A stretch of DNA of 64,000 bases from Datisca glomerata (taxonomy: Eukaryota; Streptophyta; Magnoliopsida; Cucurbitales; Datiscaceae), in assembly GCA_003255025.1 (NCBI GenBank), contig QANY01009354.1:178224-242223 (forward strand), given 5' to 3'. Both the position numbers and the translations under genes were made by a program. Positions 10,001-20,564 of this stretch are shown piece by piece (position 1 is the first letter of the stretch; every line of letters begins with the position of its first letter). The notes under the pieces are model-generated. The model was given only the letters and a program-made list of their open reading frames with translations. It was not told where the DNA came from and made no database searches.

Positions 10001-10008
10001 AATGGAAT

Positions 10009-10465
10009 TGCATAATTAAAAAAAACACATTTTTTTATGTATTTTTATTTTTAAATAGACCATCCATATAACTCAGGTCACCCAAAATCTGTTTTCCAAA
10101 GCATCAATGGATTCCGGGCGTATGATGAGTTAGAAATAAAGTAGCAGTGGACATGCACGATGGAATAGACAATCATCATCCATAGTTCGAAATTCTCATT
10201 TAATTTCAATTATATTAGTAATAAAATTCACATATCATTGAAGAAAGAAAAGAAAAGGGAATTTCATTAATGGGGACGACGCAGAGAAGCCGTGAGGACA
10301 TGTTGAGTGTCGGATCGAGACAGACAGCTACGTGTGTAGACTGTCGAGTCGGGAAATTCGCGCAAAACGTTTTTGTTGGCCGGACCCGCAAAATAAATAT
10401 GGCTGAAATAGAATAAGAATAATGTTATATTGATCCAATTTTAATAGATTAAGTAATTTAGTTAT
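10009..10465. other. Intergenic sequence
   Basis: No open frame, repeat or conserved motif that I can support. The stretch near 10270-10400 is locally GC-richer but unrecognised. Confidence 0.4.
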
Positions 10466-11068
10466 TGATAGTGAAAATCTCTCAAAAGTACGTGTATCCC
10501 TCCTTTAGTTCCAAACTCTTTTATGTCTGAAAATCTATAAAATGTAAATAAAGAACTCAAAGAATGAGGAGAACGAAGGGAGGAGGGTTGTTTTCGTGCC
10601 TAAGTCAGTCTCCTGGTAGAAATTTGGCAAAGTATTCCTAATGGGAGAATAGCTTACCTTCTTATGGAGTAGGTGGAGGTATTTATATCTGAAATGAGGG
10701 TGAGAGTCGCGATGCATCACCTCACTTCTGCGGTCACGTGAGTGACGTTTAGTTTCCCAAAACTGCCTCATTGGTTAGCGAAACGACAATTCCTTAGGCG
10801 TGGGGTTGCCTCAATGGTCCTGATCGTGGTTTATTTTAATGTCTAGAAATGAGTGGTTTCCTTCTTCAAGGCCTAATTTCCCCTTTCATTTTCTTTATCC
10901 TCGCCTTCCTAAGAGAGATAAGATTTTTGCCAACCTTTATTCTTGAACCCAATTCTTCTTTCCTTCTTGCGAGAATAACTCATCGGGATCCTGAACTTTC
11001 AGCCAAAAAGCGACAAGAGCCCTTAAGACCTTAAAAGAGTTCATGAAAGTTGTGGAAACCCTATAACT
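10466..11068 (-). repeat. 3' LTR of element B (left copy)
   Basis: 'tgatagtgaaaatctctcaa' at the start and the following 'cctaagtcag', 'agaaatttggca', 'gggagaatag' and 'gtatttatatctga' blocks align with the right LTR from 14724. The right half is more diverged. The end is placed at 'ccctataac', equivalent to 'cgcctataaca' of the right LTR, and is uncertain. Confidence 0.65.
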
Positions 11069-11719
11069 ATTGGCCAAGACGTTGGGGGGCTTTTACTTTT
11101 AGGTTAACCTGGTGAGGAGGTTCGTCCTTCGCCTGAGGAGGGGGTTTCTATATCTTTTTCTTTTCTTCTATTTGTAATATTTACCTCTCATTAACAAGAA
11201 TGTGTTTTCTTTAATGGTTCCGACTCTTTCCTTGCTTTTTGTTTTGCTCTTGTTTGTTTCCTATATATTATAACCTTTATATTTACATAGGCTTGGTCGT
11301 CGACCCTGAGCTTGAATGAACTTTAAGCAACGAACTTGATCATTGAAACTTATCTTTTACTTTCACTATGTTTTAATTTGATTTGTACGAGACCTTAATA
11401 TTTTCTTCATTCCTTCTTCTTCTTCACTTTGGATCATGAATGTTCTAAGTAATATTGTCCGCTGACCTGAGCTGTGAAGATATCATGATTTCTGACTAGA
11501 ATGGGACTTAAGTGGATCTCGAGCTTTATTACTACTTCCTTCCTAATGGGTTGCGCCCGCCCCCCTCTAAGGGTGGTCGGGTCATGCAGTCCTACCGTAC
11601 CTTAGACATTTTTAGGGTGTTTCTCCTTGTGGGAGGTCTGTTCGGGTGAAGCTACCTCAAACTTGAAAGGTCTTTGCTTTGTCTGGTGTGTTAGGGCACA
11701 AGCCAGACTTCTTTTTCCT

Positions 11720-13235
11720 TGTCATCCAGCCAGGCATTCATGCTCTGGCTAGAACCTTTCTCCTGTCTTGCGAGCTATGATGCAAGCCAAAACTTTCTTT
11801 TTTTCCTTTGGCATCTAGCCAGGCATTCCTGCTCTAGCTAAAGATTTTTCTCGTCTGGCGAGCTAGAATGCAAGCCAGACTTCTCTTTTTTCCTTTAGAA
11901 TCTAGCCAAGCGTTCTTACTCTAACTAGAGCCTTTTCCAGTCTGTCAAGCTCGAATATAATCCAGACTTCTCCTTTTCCTTTAGCATCTAGCAAGGGGTT
12001 CCTACTCTGGTTAAAGCCTTTTCCCATCTGGCAAGCTAGAATACAAGCCAAACTTCTTTTTTTCCTTTGGCATCTAGCCAGACGTTCCTGCTCTAGCTAG
12101 AACCTTTTCTTGTCTAGTAAGATAGAATGTAAGCCAGACTTTTCTTTTTCCTTTGGCATCTAGCCAGGCATTCTTGCTTTGGCTAGAGCCTTTTTCCGTC
12201 TGGCGACCTAGAGTGCAAGCCAGAATTCTCTTTTTCCTTTGGCATCTAGCCAGGCGTTCCTGCTCTGACTAGAGCCATTTTTCATCTAGCAATCTAGAAT
12301 GCAAGCTAGACTTCTCCTTTTCCTTTAGCATATAACCAGGCGTTCCTGCTCTGGCTAGAGCCTTTTCTCATCTGGCGAGCTAGAATGCAAGCCAAAGTTC
12401 CCTTTTTCCTTTGGCATCTAGCCACGCATTCCTGCTTTAGCTAGAGCCTTTTTTCATCTGGCGAGCTAAACTGCAAGCCATACATCATTTTTTTTCTATT
12501 AGAGTCTAGCCACACATCTCTGCTTTAACTCGAGCCCTTTTCCCAGCTGGCGAGCTAGAATACAAGCTAGAAATAATTTTTTTATCTCGTTTGACGAGCT
12601 AAAATGAAAGCCATACATCAATTTTCCCCTGTTAGAGTCTAGCCAGGCATCTCTATTCTGACAAAAGCTAATTTTTCCCATCTGGTGAGATAGAATGCAA
12701 GTCAGAAATCACAGTTTATCTCGCTTGGCGAGCTAAAATGAAATCCATACATCTTTTTTTTTGTTTGAGTCTAGCTAGGCATCTTTGATCTAACTAGAGC
12801 CTATTTTCCCATCTTCGAGCTAGAATGCAAGCCAAACATCATTTTTTATCTTGTCTGACAAGCTCAATTGCAAGCCAGACATCATTTTTTTCCTGTTGGA
12901 GTCTAGCCAAGTATCTCTGCTCTGGCTAGAGCCCATTTTCCCATCTAGCAAGCTAGAATGCAAGTAATACACACTTTTTATCCCGCCTGGTGAACTAAAA
13001 TGCAAGCTAGACATCATTTTTTTCCTGTTGAGTCTAGCCAGGCATCTCTACTTTGACTAAAGTCACTTTTCCAGTCTGTCGATCAAGAATGCAAGCTAGA
13101 CATCATTATCCCATCTAATGAGCTAAAATGTAAGTCAGACATCACTTTTTTCATGTTGGAGGCTATCCAAGCATCTATGCTCTAACTAGAGACCTTTTTC
13201 CCGTATGGCGAGCAAAAATGCAAGACAGGCATATC
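11720..13235. repeat. Compound tandem array, ~85-bp units turning into ~130-bp units
   Basis: From about 11720 to 12510, units recur every ~85 bp: 'agccaggc.ttcctgctctggctag', then a 'tctggcgagctagaatgcaagccagac' type half. From about 12560 to 13235 the spacing rises to ~130 bp because an extra ~45-bp half-unit ('tttatctcg..tgacgagctaaaatg') is interleaved. About 15-16 units are present in total. Both halves are inverted-repeat structures as in the array at 640-1533. Confidence 0.85.
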
Positions 13236-13239
13236 TTTT

Positions 13240-14700
13240 TTCTTTTGTCGCACTATGTGGAAGAGTTGATTTTTTATTTGACAAATGTCGCTTAATGTAC
13301 ACGGCCTATCAATGTTTGCCACACTTCGATGCTGGTTGTTAAAGGGGAGATTAAATCATCTACTCTATTAGAGCCTGACACACTGGGTTTCCTGAGGATC
13401 ATCTTTGTTATCTCAATGGAACCTCATGAGCTCCTCATTTTTCTCGAGAGTAAGCATTAATTCATCCTAAATTATCTTTCTCGCTGGTCTGGTGAAAGAA
13501 CAATTGATCCCACTAGTCCATCAGGTTCTTCTCTAGGTTGCTCTTTAGGCGGTCTGCCAATCATGGCCTTTTCTTGGTTGCCTATATTCTCGTAGGTCTA
13601 TCTGCTCCATGTTGATGCTTAGGAAGAGCATGCTAGTGTGTTCCACCATTAGAATCTTGATCCATTTTGGTGATTATTCTCGTCTTCTAACTGGAGCATT
13701 ATATTAGACTTGACCTATGAGCTAATGTATTAATTTTGACCTGATCTACTTCTTCTCGCTTTATCTGAGGTGGGAATTGAGAGCTGGAGACTACATTAGC
13801 TTAGATTCATGATACGTGGCATATATTTATTACTTGTCGGATTGACTTATTACAAAGAACTGATGCAAGGTTATGTATTTCAACTGGGAATGATACTAGA
13901 CTTGTTTATCTACCTACTGTGACTTTTCATTTACACGACATCTCTGTAAAACTATTGGTGGCCAAAAGGACACAAATAGGTTAAACGAAAGCCAAGCAAC
14001 TACCTTGTTAAGGGATGCATGTCGATGTTTTCCTTCATCTTCCACAACCGCCCACATATTATTTCCAAAAGATTCTTCAAAAGTCTTTGCCTTCATTTGT
14101 TCTTTGGCAATCATGTTCTCTTCCTTCGTCTATCGGTATTGTTGGTGGCCAGAAGTACACAAGTGGGTTAATTATTTAACATGGTTTCCTCATTCATAAC
14201 CCTTCTCATTACATAGTTCCTTCTTTCGTTGTTCCAATCAGAGCCTCCACCACTAAGTGGAAGCTTGACCACCCGAAGCCTAGTTTTACTTTGGTCCTGA
14301 TTTTCTCAAGAGGTTGCAGCCTTTCCAAGTCAAGGGGTCATCTCCACCCTTCCTGGATGGTTTTCCCCCTTCGTTCTCCAAGCGCGGGATGACTCCGTCA
14401 GCAAGCCTCTTCGTCACATGGGATGATTATTTTTGTGTAAGAGGCCACTAAATTTGAGTGAGGACTAGCATGGCCTTCCTCCTTCACCTGGTCACCTTAG
14501 AGAGCGTGGCCATTATATCTTTCTTCTTTTGTTCTGTGATCACCACAACACTAGGGAGTTCTTCTCTCTGAGAAGAGGAGGTGGATCCCCCTCTAATCCT
14601 GGACTTTGTCGGAGTGGGATGAGGATGTCAAACTCATTCTTTTTTCTATGGAGGAATAAAGGTCTCAAGTGTTTTGGAGAGAGGAATGGTTTTGATGTCG
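13240..14700. other. Internal non-coding region of LTR element B
   Basis: No protein similarity. A short direct repeat 'ttggtggccaaaaggacaca..gggtta' / 'ttggtggccagaagtacaca..gggtta' occurs near 13952 and 14129. The region corresponds to 1990-3168 of element A. Confidence 0.5.
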
Positions 14701-14718
14701 TCCCCATAGACGATGCCA
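14701..14718 (-). other. Primer-binding site of LTR element B
   Basis: The minus strand reads tggcatcgtctatgggga five bases inside the LTR start. It resembles tggcgccgtctgtgggga. C-to-T type differences fit decay at methylated sites. Confidence 0.65.
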
Positions 14719-14723
14719 ACTAT

Positions 14724-15441
14724 TGATGGTAAAAATCTCCCAATAGTACGTGTGCTCCCCTATTATCTTGTAACTCTTTTTTGCCTGAAAATCTGTAAAA
14801 CACAAATAAGGAACCCAAAAATGAGGAGAAAGCCTAAGGGGTCTCTGATGCCTAAGTCAGAGTCTAGATAGAAATTTGGCAGAGTTTTCCTAAGGGGAGA
14901 ATAAATTATCTACTTCTAGAGTAGGTGGGGGTATTTATACCTAAAAACTCATGAGAGGAAGCATGTCGAAGAAGCCTCGAAAGTGTGTAGAAGAAGCCTC
15001 TGAGACATGACAACTGCCCTGGATTTAATGGATGAGAGGCAGCCTTTAATGCCATTGTTCCCTGAGCTAATGTAAAGTGATGGCTATTAAATATCGATGA
15101 GTCTTTGAAGTGATTGAACGGGCACTGATCGGACGCTTCATCATGACGATTGGACTTGTTGGACATTCGGGTCTAATAGGAGGACGTCATGTGGAATGTT
15201 ACTTTCGGCGGGCAATGATGATACTGACACATAGAGTCAGCCGAACTCTTATTGCGGGCTTCATTCTTGATGCCCTTTGTTTGCTCAGGTCGGTATAGCC
15301 TACGCTTCTTGGGAACCGACCAGGCAAGGTCGACTTTCTCCTTCAGGTGGTCAGGCCTTAAAACCTTCTCTTGACATAAACTTCTTCGTGTAGTGTGACA
15401 CGTGGCGTCATGTTACTAGTGGTCAGGGAACGCCTATAACA
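14724..15441 (-). repeat. 5' LTR of element B (right copy)
   Basis: 718 bp. On the minus strand it starts TGTTATAGGCGTTCCC and ends CCATCA next to the PBS. It contains 'ggtatttatacct' near 14929, a TATA-like site readable on both strands. It matches the LTR of element A (711 bp) in length and order. Confidence 0.8.
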
Positions 15442-16252
15442 CTGATAATGATTTACTAAATAATGTATTGATCTATAAATACTTATGTAGTTAAGTACAA
15501 TTTAGATCAAGGATATGGATGTTCTTAATCATTCCCTCTTATCTAGTCTTTTTCCTAGTTTGTTGGAAAAGAAAAATGTGGTTAGTAGAGGTAGATTAAA
15601 GTCTCCTCAAACCTTGTAATTATTTCTCAGGTTTAATATATTTTGGTTTTGATAAAAAAATCTATAAATGATTCACACATTATTTTATCAATTAAAATTT
15701 GATCAATTATTTAGTTTCTCTAAAGTTTTTCATGGTATCTTGGACTTTTTGTGATAGGTTGCTTTTGGGAAATTTAGCAAACATTCTAACCAAGGATTAG
15801 AAATTATTGGTAAACTACAAATTATACTTATTTAGTTTGCATAATTAAAAAAACGTATATGTACTTTTTTTCCCAAATTTTCATAGATTTGTACTTTGGA
15901 AAACTATAGAAAACAACATTATATTATATGAAAATGTTAAAAATAACGAGAATTTAACAATTTTTAATTCATTTTTTTCATTTTTAGGCTTAATCAAGTA
16001 CATTCCCTACATTTTTACACCCAATATAAACGACTCCATAAATTATCTCGGTATATAATAATTTAATGAGGAGTGCTAGGGTCACTCTCTTTCTTACACC
16101 CAATATAAACGACTCCATAAATTATCTCGGTATATAATAATTTAATGAGTGCTAGGGTCACTCTCTTTCTTACTCTCTTTTTCACTCTCTTTACTCATAT
16201 GTTGACATTTGTTATCTTGAAAAGTTAAAAAAATAACTCAAATAAAAACTAT
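15442..16252. other. Intergenic sequence with a 79-bp tandem duplication
   Basis: AT-rich, no gene. The segment 16015-16093 ('ttacacccaatataaacgac...gtcactctctttc') is repeated at 16094-16170 with one 3-bp deletion ('gag'). The near identity of the copies points to a recent duplication. Confidence 0.7.
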
Positions 16253-17439
16253 TACAAGGGCAACCGGGCCAGCCCGACAATGCTCGGCCCGGGTGGTTCA
16301 CGGGTCGGGCCACCGGGCCTTTTCAGACGGTTTACAGGCCGGTTCTGGGCCGGGTCGCTGGAATTTTAGGGAGTCTCAAAATGAACTTGTGACGGTCGGG
16401 GCCGGGCCAGTTCACGGGTCCGTCCCGATTAAATAACCGGACCGGCCCGTTATCCCTCCCCGTAATGTGATGTAATTTCTAAAAAAATGTAGATGATGAG
16501 AGTTGAACTTTAATGGGTAATAGATAAAGTGTAGTGATTACCACTAAGCTATATGGAAGTCGTGTTACTTTTCTTTTAATTATTTTCCTTTCTTACTTTA
16601 GAATCTCAATAGAAAAACATGTCGTACTAAGTAAAATAATTATTTTATTCATTGAATTAAATAGTTACATCACTATAAATTAAGTACATCCCAATAAAAT
16701 ATTCATTTAAATAAAAAAATTATAATAATCATGGAAACTCTAAGTATCATAAATTTATTATTTTTTATTTATTGACTTTATTGGAAAAAAACCCAATGGA
16801 GAGAATCCAAAAATGAAAAAATAGTACTAGCCATATACTCATAAAATTATCTTTAAATATATTAATATCACAATCGTTGAATAAATAGTAAAATTATCTT
16901 TGAATAAATTAATAGCACTATCATTTGCACTAACATTATCAAGAGTGATACTGAAATTTTTATTAGAAATACTATATTCATGTAATATACTCATAATATA
17001 TTGAAAATCACATTACCTGTGTGAGGGTAATCACATCATCGAAAATCTAGTATTCTTTTATTTAACTCTCATTTATGATCAATAATATATTTATGTGTAT
17101 TAAGATACACAATATTTTAGCAAGTGTTATCTTAGTTTATTAGTAAGGAGTGTGGTTTGTTTGGAAGAGGTCAAAGGTTCAGGCTCCAATACAAGCACAT
17201 TTTTTTAAAATCTTTAGATAAAGGGAGAATTCCACGGGCCTGGCCAGTTCAGGCCCTTCGGGCCTAATGGGCCGGTTCAGGCCAAGCTTTATACCCGGTC
17301 TGGGCCAGGCTCTAGGCATGAAATGTGAGGCGCGTGAGGGTCCGGGCTCGGCCTGCGGGCATGAACCTGTCCGATACCTTTCATACAAGGGCCGGTTCAT
17401 CCGGTTTCGCGGGCTGAATCAACCCACTTGCCACCTCTA
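16253..17439. mobile_element. hAT-like element with GC-rich subterminal inverted repeats
   Basis: The right end reads tagaggtggcaa on the opposite strand, the common plant hAT terminus. The left end tacaagggcaac is a degenerate version. Both ends carry runs of 'gggccgg', 'cggcccg' and 'ttcacggg' in inverted orientation (16260-16460 and 17225-17420), while the middle is AT-rich. No transposase is visible. The 8-bp flanks aaaactat and cttaccga do not match, so the left boundary or the TSD is uncertain. Apparent proline- and arginine-rich open frames here come from the GC-rich repeats. Confidence 0.6.
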
Positions 17440-18601
17440 CTTACCGACTTTATTACAGAATTGACATTTCATCTCACCATCACCATCACGTTTTATATTA
17501 CTAGGTAGAGTGGCACGTTCCAAGATTATAAATAGTGTTGTTTTAATATTTAAAATAAACTAATAATATACTAAGACTGATATCATTGATGGATCGATGA
17601 GCTAGAAGTGTCTTGGTCCTGTTGAACAGTGTTTGAATTGTAAGATACATTGATATGCCCTGTATGTTTTTAAAGTCAATTAGAATCTGATTAAGAAAAA
17701 ATTTGTAAGAGAAACTATACACCATTATCCTCAAATCAAAGACAATATGCCCTGAATGTTTTAAGTGACCTAAAAATATTCGGACTTCATGTTTTCCTTT
17801 ATAATTCATGAAGATTTGTTATTTTTCTTTGAACGCTGTCATGGAAAATTTAATAAGTCAATTTGAAGAATTTTGGTCAAAATAATGTGGTGATTTTATT
17901 TTGAGTGATTAAACATCTATGGTTGTTACAAATCAATGACATGAGCAAAATTTGAGTATTTCTTTCTCTTTTATTGATTTAATCTGTATTTTAAATGATG
18001 TGGATATATATCTTACCGATTATGAAAATTATAAAAAATAAAAATCATTGCTTAAAGACATGGCACGAAATAAATGAAAACTATACCTGGTCACAGATCA
18101 TAACTGTCTATTCATCAAATTTTACAACACTAAAATCCTGCCCCCTAAGAAAATATAAAAATGATTAGAAAACTTACTTTTATGAGTGATGAAGAAAAAA
18201 TTGAATGGAACATATGGGAGGAAAGTTATGTAACCTAATACATCACAAGAGAAAAAACCAAATAGATAATGTTCATATGGTAGCAGAGTTAAACAACTCT
18301 AAGCACAATTGAAGATATTTATAAATATGTATTGTACTACCATATCAGTATTACAATATTACTATAAGCAATAATATTAAAGAGCACTCATAAACAAACT
18401 AGTCTACATACATATACAACTTTGAAATAAAAAACAAAAATACAAAATGGGAAGAAGTAACATAAAAATACTTATTCATATAAGCCCTCAACAAACATAC
18501 ATGTAAAATGAACAAGAAAATGTTGCTATTAGTTGAACGTAGAGAACTTTGATCAAGTGAAGATAAAAATAAAAGAGATAACATTCGGATAATCCCTTGT
18601 T
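17440..18601. other. AT-rich intergenic sequence
   Basis: No supported gene. Short open frames on the minus strand lack similarity or composition suggestive of coding. Confidence 0.45.
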
Positions 18602-20264
18602 AAAACACAATAAGCAATTAGAAATAATTTCAAAAATGAAAGATGCTTGAACACTATTTTTTTGTTTTTACTTTTACTTGTTTCAGACTCTAGACAAGGA
18701 TGTGTAATCTCATATAATTTTTTTGATATATCTTATTGTAAAACTCTACAGGAAACATTTTTCATATTTAACAATATGCAATAAGAAATAATTCCAGAAA
18801 TGAAAGATGCTTGAGCACTATTTTTTTGAACTTAAGCAGATTAAGGAATCAAGTCATCAACTAATGGAAGCTAACTAAATAGTCTAAATTGATGCAAAGT
18901 CAATGAACTATCCATTTAAGATAAGACTAATATGTTCAGATAATATTATGATGGAAGAAAACAATTCATACTGCAAATGTAGAATTTGAAGACTTCTAAA
19001 AAAGAAGTTAACCTGAATTTCAAGTTCCATGAAACGAATTCACTTTTGAAGTTGGCCAAAGCATCGTCCTTCACATGTAACTATAGAGATCAATATATCA
19101 AGAAACTATTGTAAAAATTATCTATTACATTTTCCTAATCACAAAAGATCAAATCCCGAGCCTTCCGCACAAAGGATACTGTTTTATTTTTACTTGTTTC
19201 AGACTCTAGACAAGGATGTGTAATCTCATATAATTTTTTTGATATATCTTATTGTACAACTCTATAGGAAACCTTTTTCATATTTAACAATATGCAATAA
19301 GAAATAATTTCAGAAATGAAATATGCTTGAGCACTATTTTTTTGAACTTAAGCAGATTAAGGAATCAAGCCTTCAACTAATGGAAGCTAACTAAATAGTC
19401 TAAATTGATGCAAAGTCAACGAACTATCCATTTAAGATAAGACTAATATGTTCAGATAATATTATGATGGAAGGAAACAATTCATACTACAAATGTAGAA
19501 TTTGAAGACTTCTAAAAAAGAAGTTAACCTGAATTTCAAGTTCCATGAAACGAATTCACTTTTGAAGTTGGCCAAAGCATCCTCCTTCACATGTAACTAT
19601 AGAGATCAATATATCGAGAGGCTATTGTAAAAATTATCTATTACATTTTCCTAATCACAAAAGATCAAATCCCGAGCCTTCCGCACAAAGGATACTGTTT
19701 TATTTTTACTTGTTTCAGACTCTAGACAAGGATGTGTAATCTCATATAATTTTTTTGATATATCTTATTGTACAACTCTACAGGAAACCTTTTTCATATT
19801 TAACAATATGCAATAAGAAATAATTCCAAAAATGAAAGATTCTTGAGCACTATTTTTTTGAACTTAAGCAGATTAAGGAATCAAGCCATCAACTAATGGA
19901 AGCTAACTAAATAGTCTAAATTGATGCAAAGTCAACGAACTATCCATTTAAGATAAGACTAATATGTTCAGATAATATTATGATGGAAGAAAACAATTCA
20001 TACTGCAAATGTAGAATTTGAAGACTTCTAAAAAAGAAGTTAACCTGAATTTCAAGTTCCATGAAACGAATTCACTTTTGAAGTTGGCCAAAGCATCCTC
20101 CTTCACATGTAACTATAGAGATCAATATAGCGTGAGGCTATTGTAAGAATTATCTATTTCATTTCCCTAACACAAAAGATCAAATCCCGAGCCTTTCGCA
20201 CAAAGCATATTGTTTTATTTTTACTAGTTTCAGACTCTAGACAGGGATGAGTAATCTCATATTT
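18602..20264. repeat. ~516-bp tandem repeat, three full units plus partial units at both ends
   Basis: The landmark 'tttcagactctagacaagg' occurs at 18681, 19197 and 19713 and in variant form at 20228, giving periods of 516, 516 and 515 bp. The units are nearly identical, with a handful of substitutions each. A truncated piece of the unit (18602-18661) precedes the array with an internal deletion, and a ~36-bp start of a fourth unit closes it. Units contain no open frame. A small inverted repeat 'gacttctaaaaaagaagt' lies in each (for example 18990-19010). Confidence 0.9.
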
Positions 20265-20536
20265 ATACCAAGAAACAACTTGATTTTAATTTGATATGAT
20301 AGTAGAAAAACACATTGTATAAATAGGATCAGAAAATGTGAAGGACAAATGTAAGAACGAAATACTTTTACAGGTAAAATGCATATTACATAAAAATACT
20401 CCACAAGCACTTGATAAATTATGTAGATTTTCTCGTCTATAGGTTAGATACTGTGTTTTATATACAGCAATAGCATTTGTTCTCAAAGTTCTAAAATTAA
20501 TAATATAACCTACCTCATCAGCAAGACACAAGACCC
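20265..20536. other. Sequence between tandem array and palindrome
   Basis: AT-rich. The short minus-strand open frame here has no recognisable features. Confidence 0.35.
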
Positions 20537-20564
20537 TTTTAGTTCACGTGCACGTGAACTAAAA
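20537..20564. repeat. 28-bp perfect palindrome with two CACGTG cores
   Basis: Each half reads ttttagttcacgtg, followed by its exact complement in reverse with no loop. Two overlapping CACGTG G-box hexamers flank the centre. It could be a fold-back terminus or a bZIP/bHLH binding site. Nothing nearby decides between these. Confidence 0.8.

Larger units (their letters stand above)
10466..15441 (-). mobile_element. Coding-less LTR retrotransposon (Tat/LARD-like), copy B
   Basis: A ~5.0 kb element bounded by a left LTR (10466-~11068, the 3' LTR on the minus strand) and a right LTR (14724-15441). A PBS-like site lies at 14701-14718. The interior has a long compound tandem array (11720-13235) and a non-coding segment (13240-14700), with no gag, protease, RT or integrase in any frame. 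Flanking pentamers gttat and ctgat match at three of five positions, so the TSD is decayed or lost. It is the same family as the element at 1-3904 and the solo LTR at 5702-6581, and must rely on enzymes supplied by another element. Confidence 0.75.

Noticed and set aside
17179..17464. Pro/Arg/Gly-rich open frames on both strands
   Set aside because: Caused by GC-rich subterminal repeats of the hAT-like element; no protein similarity.
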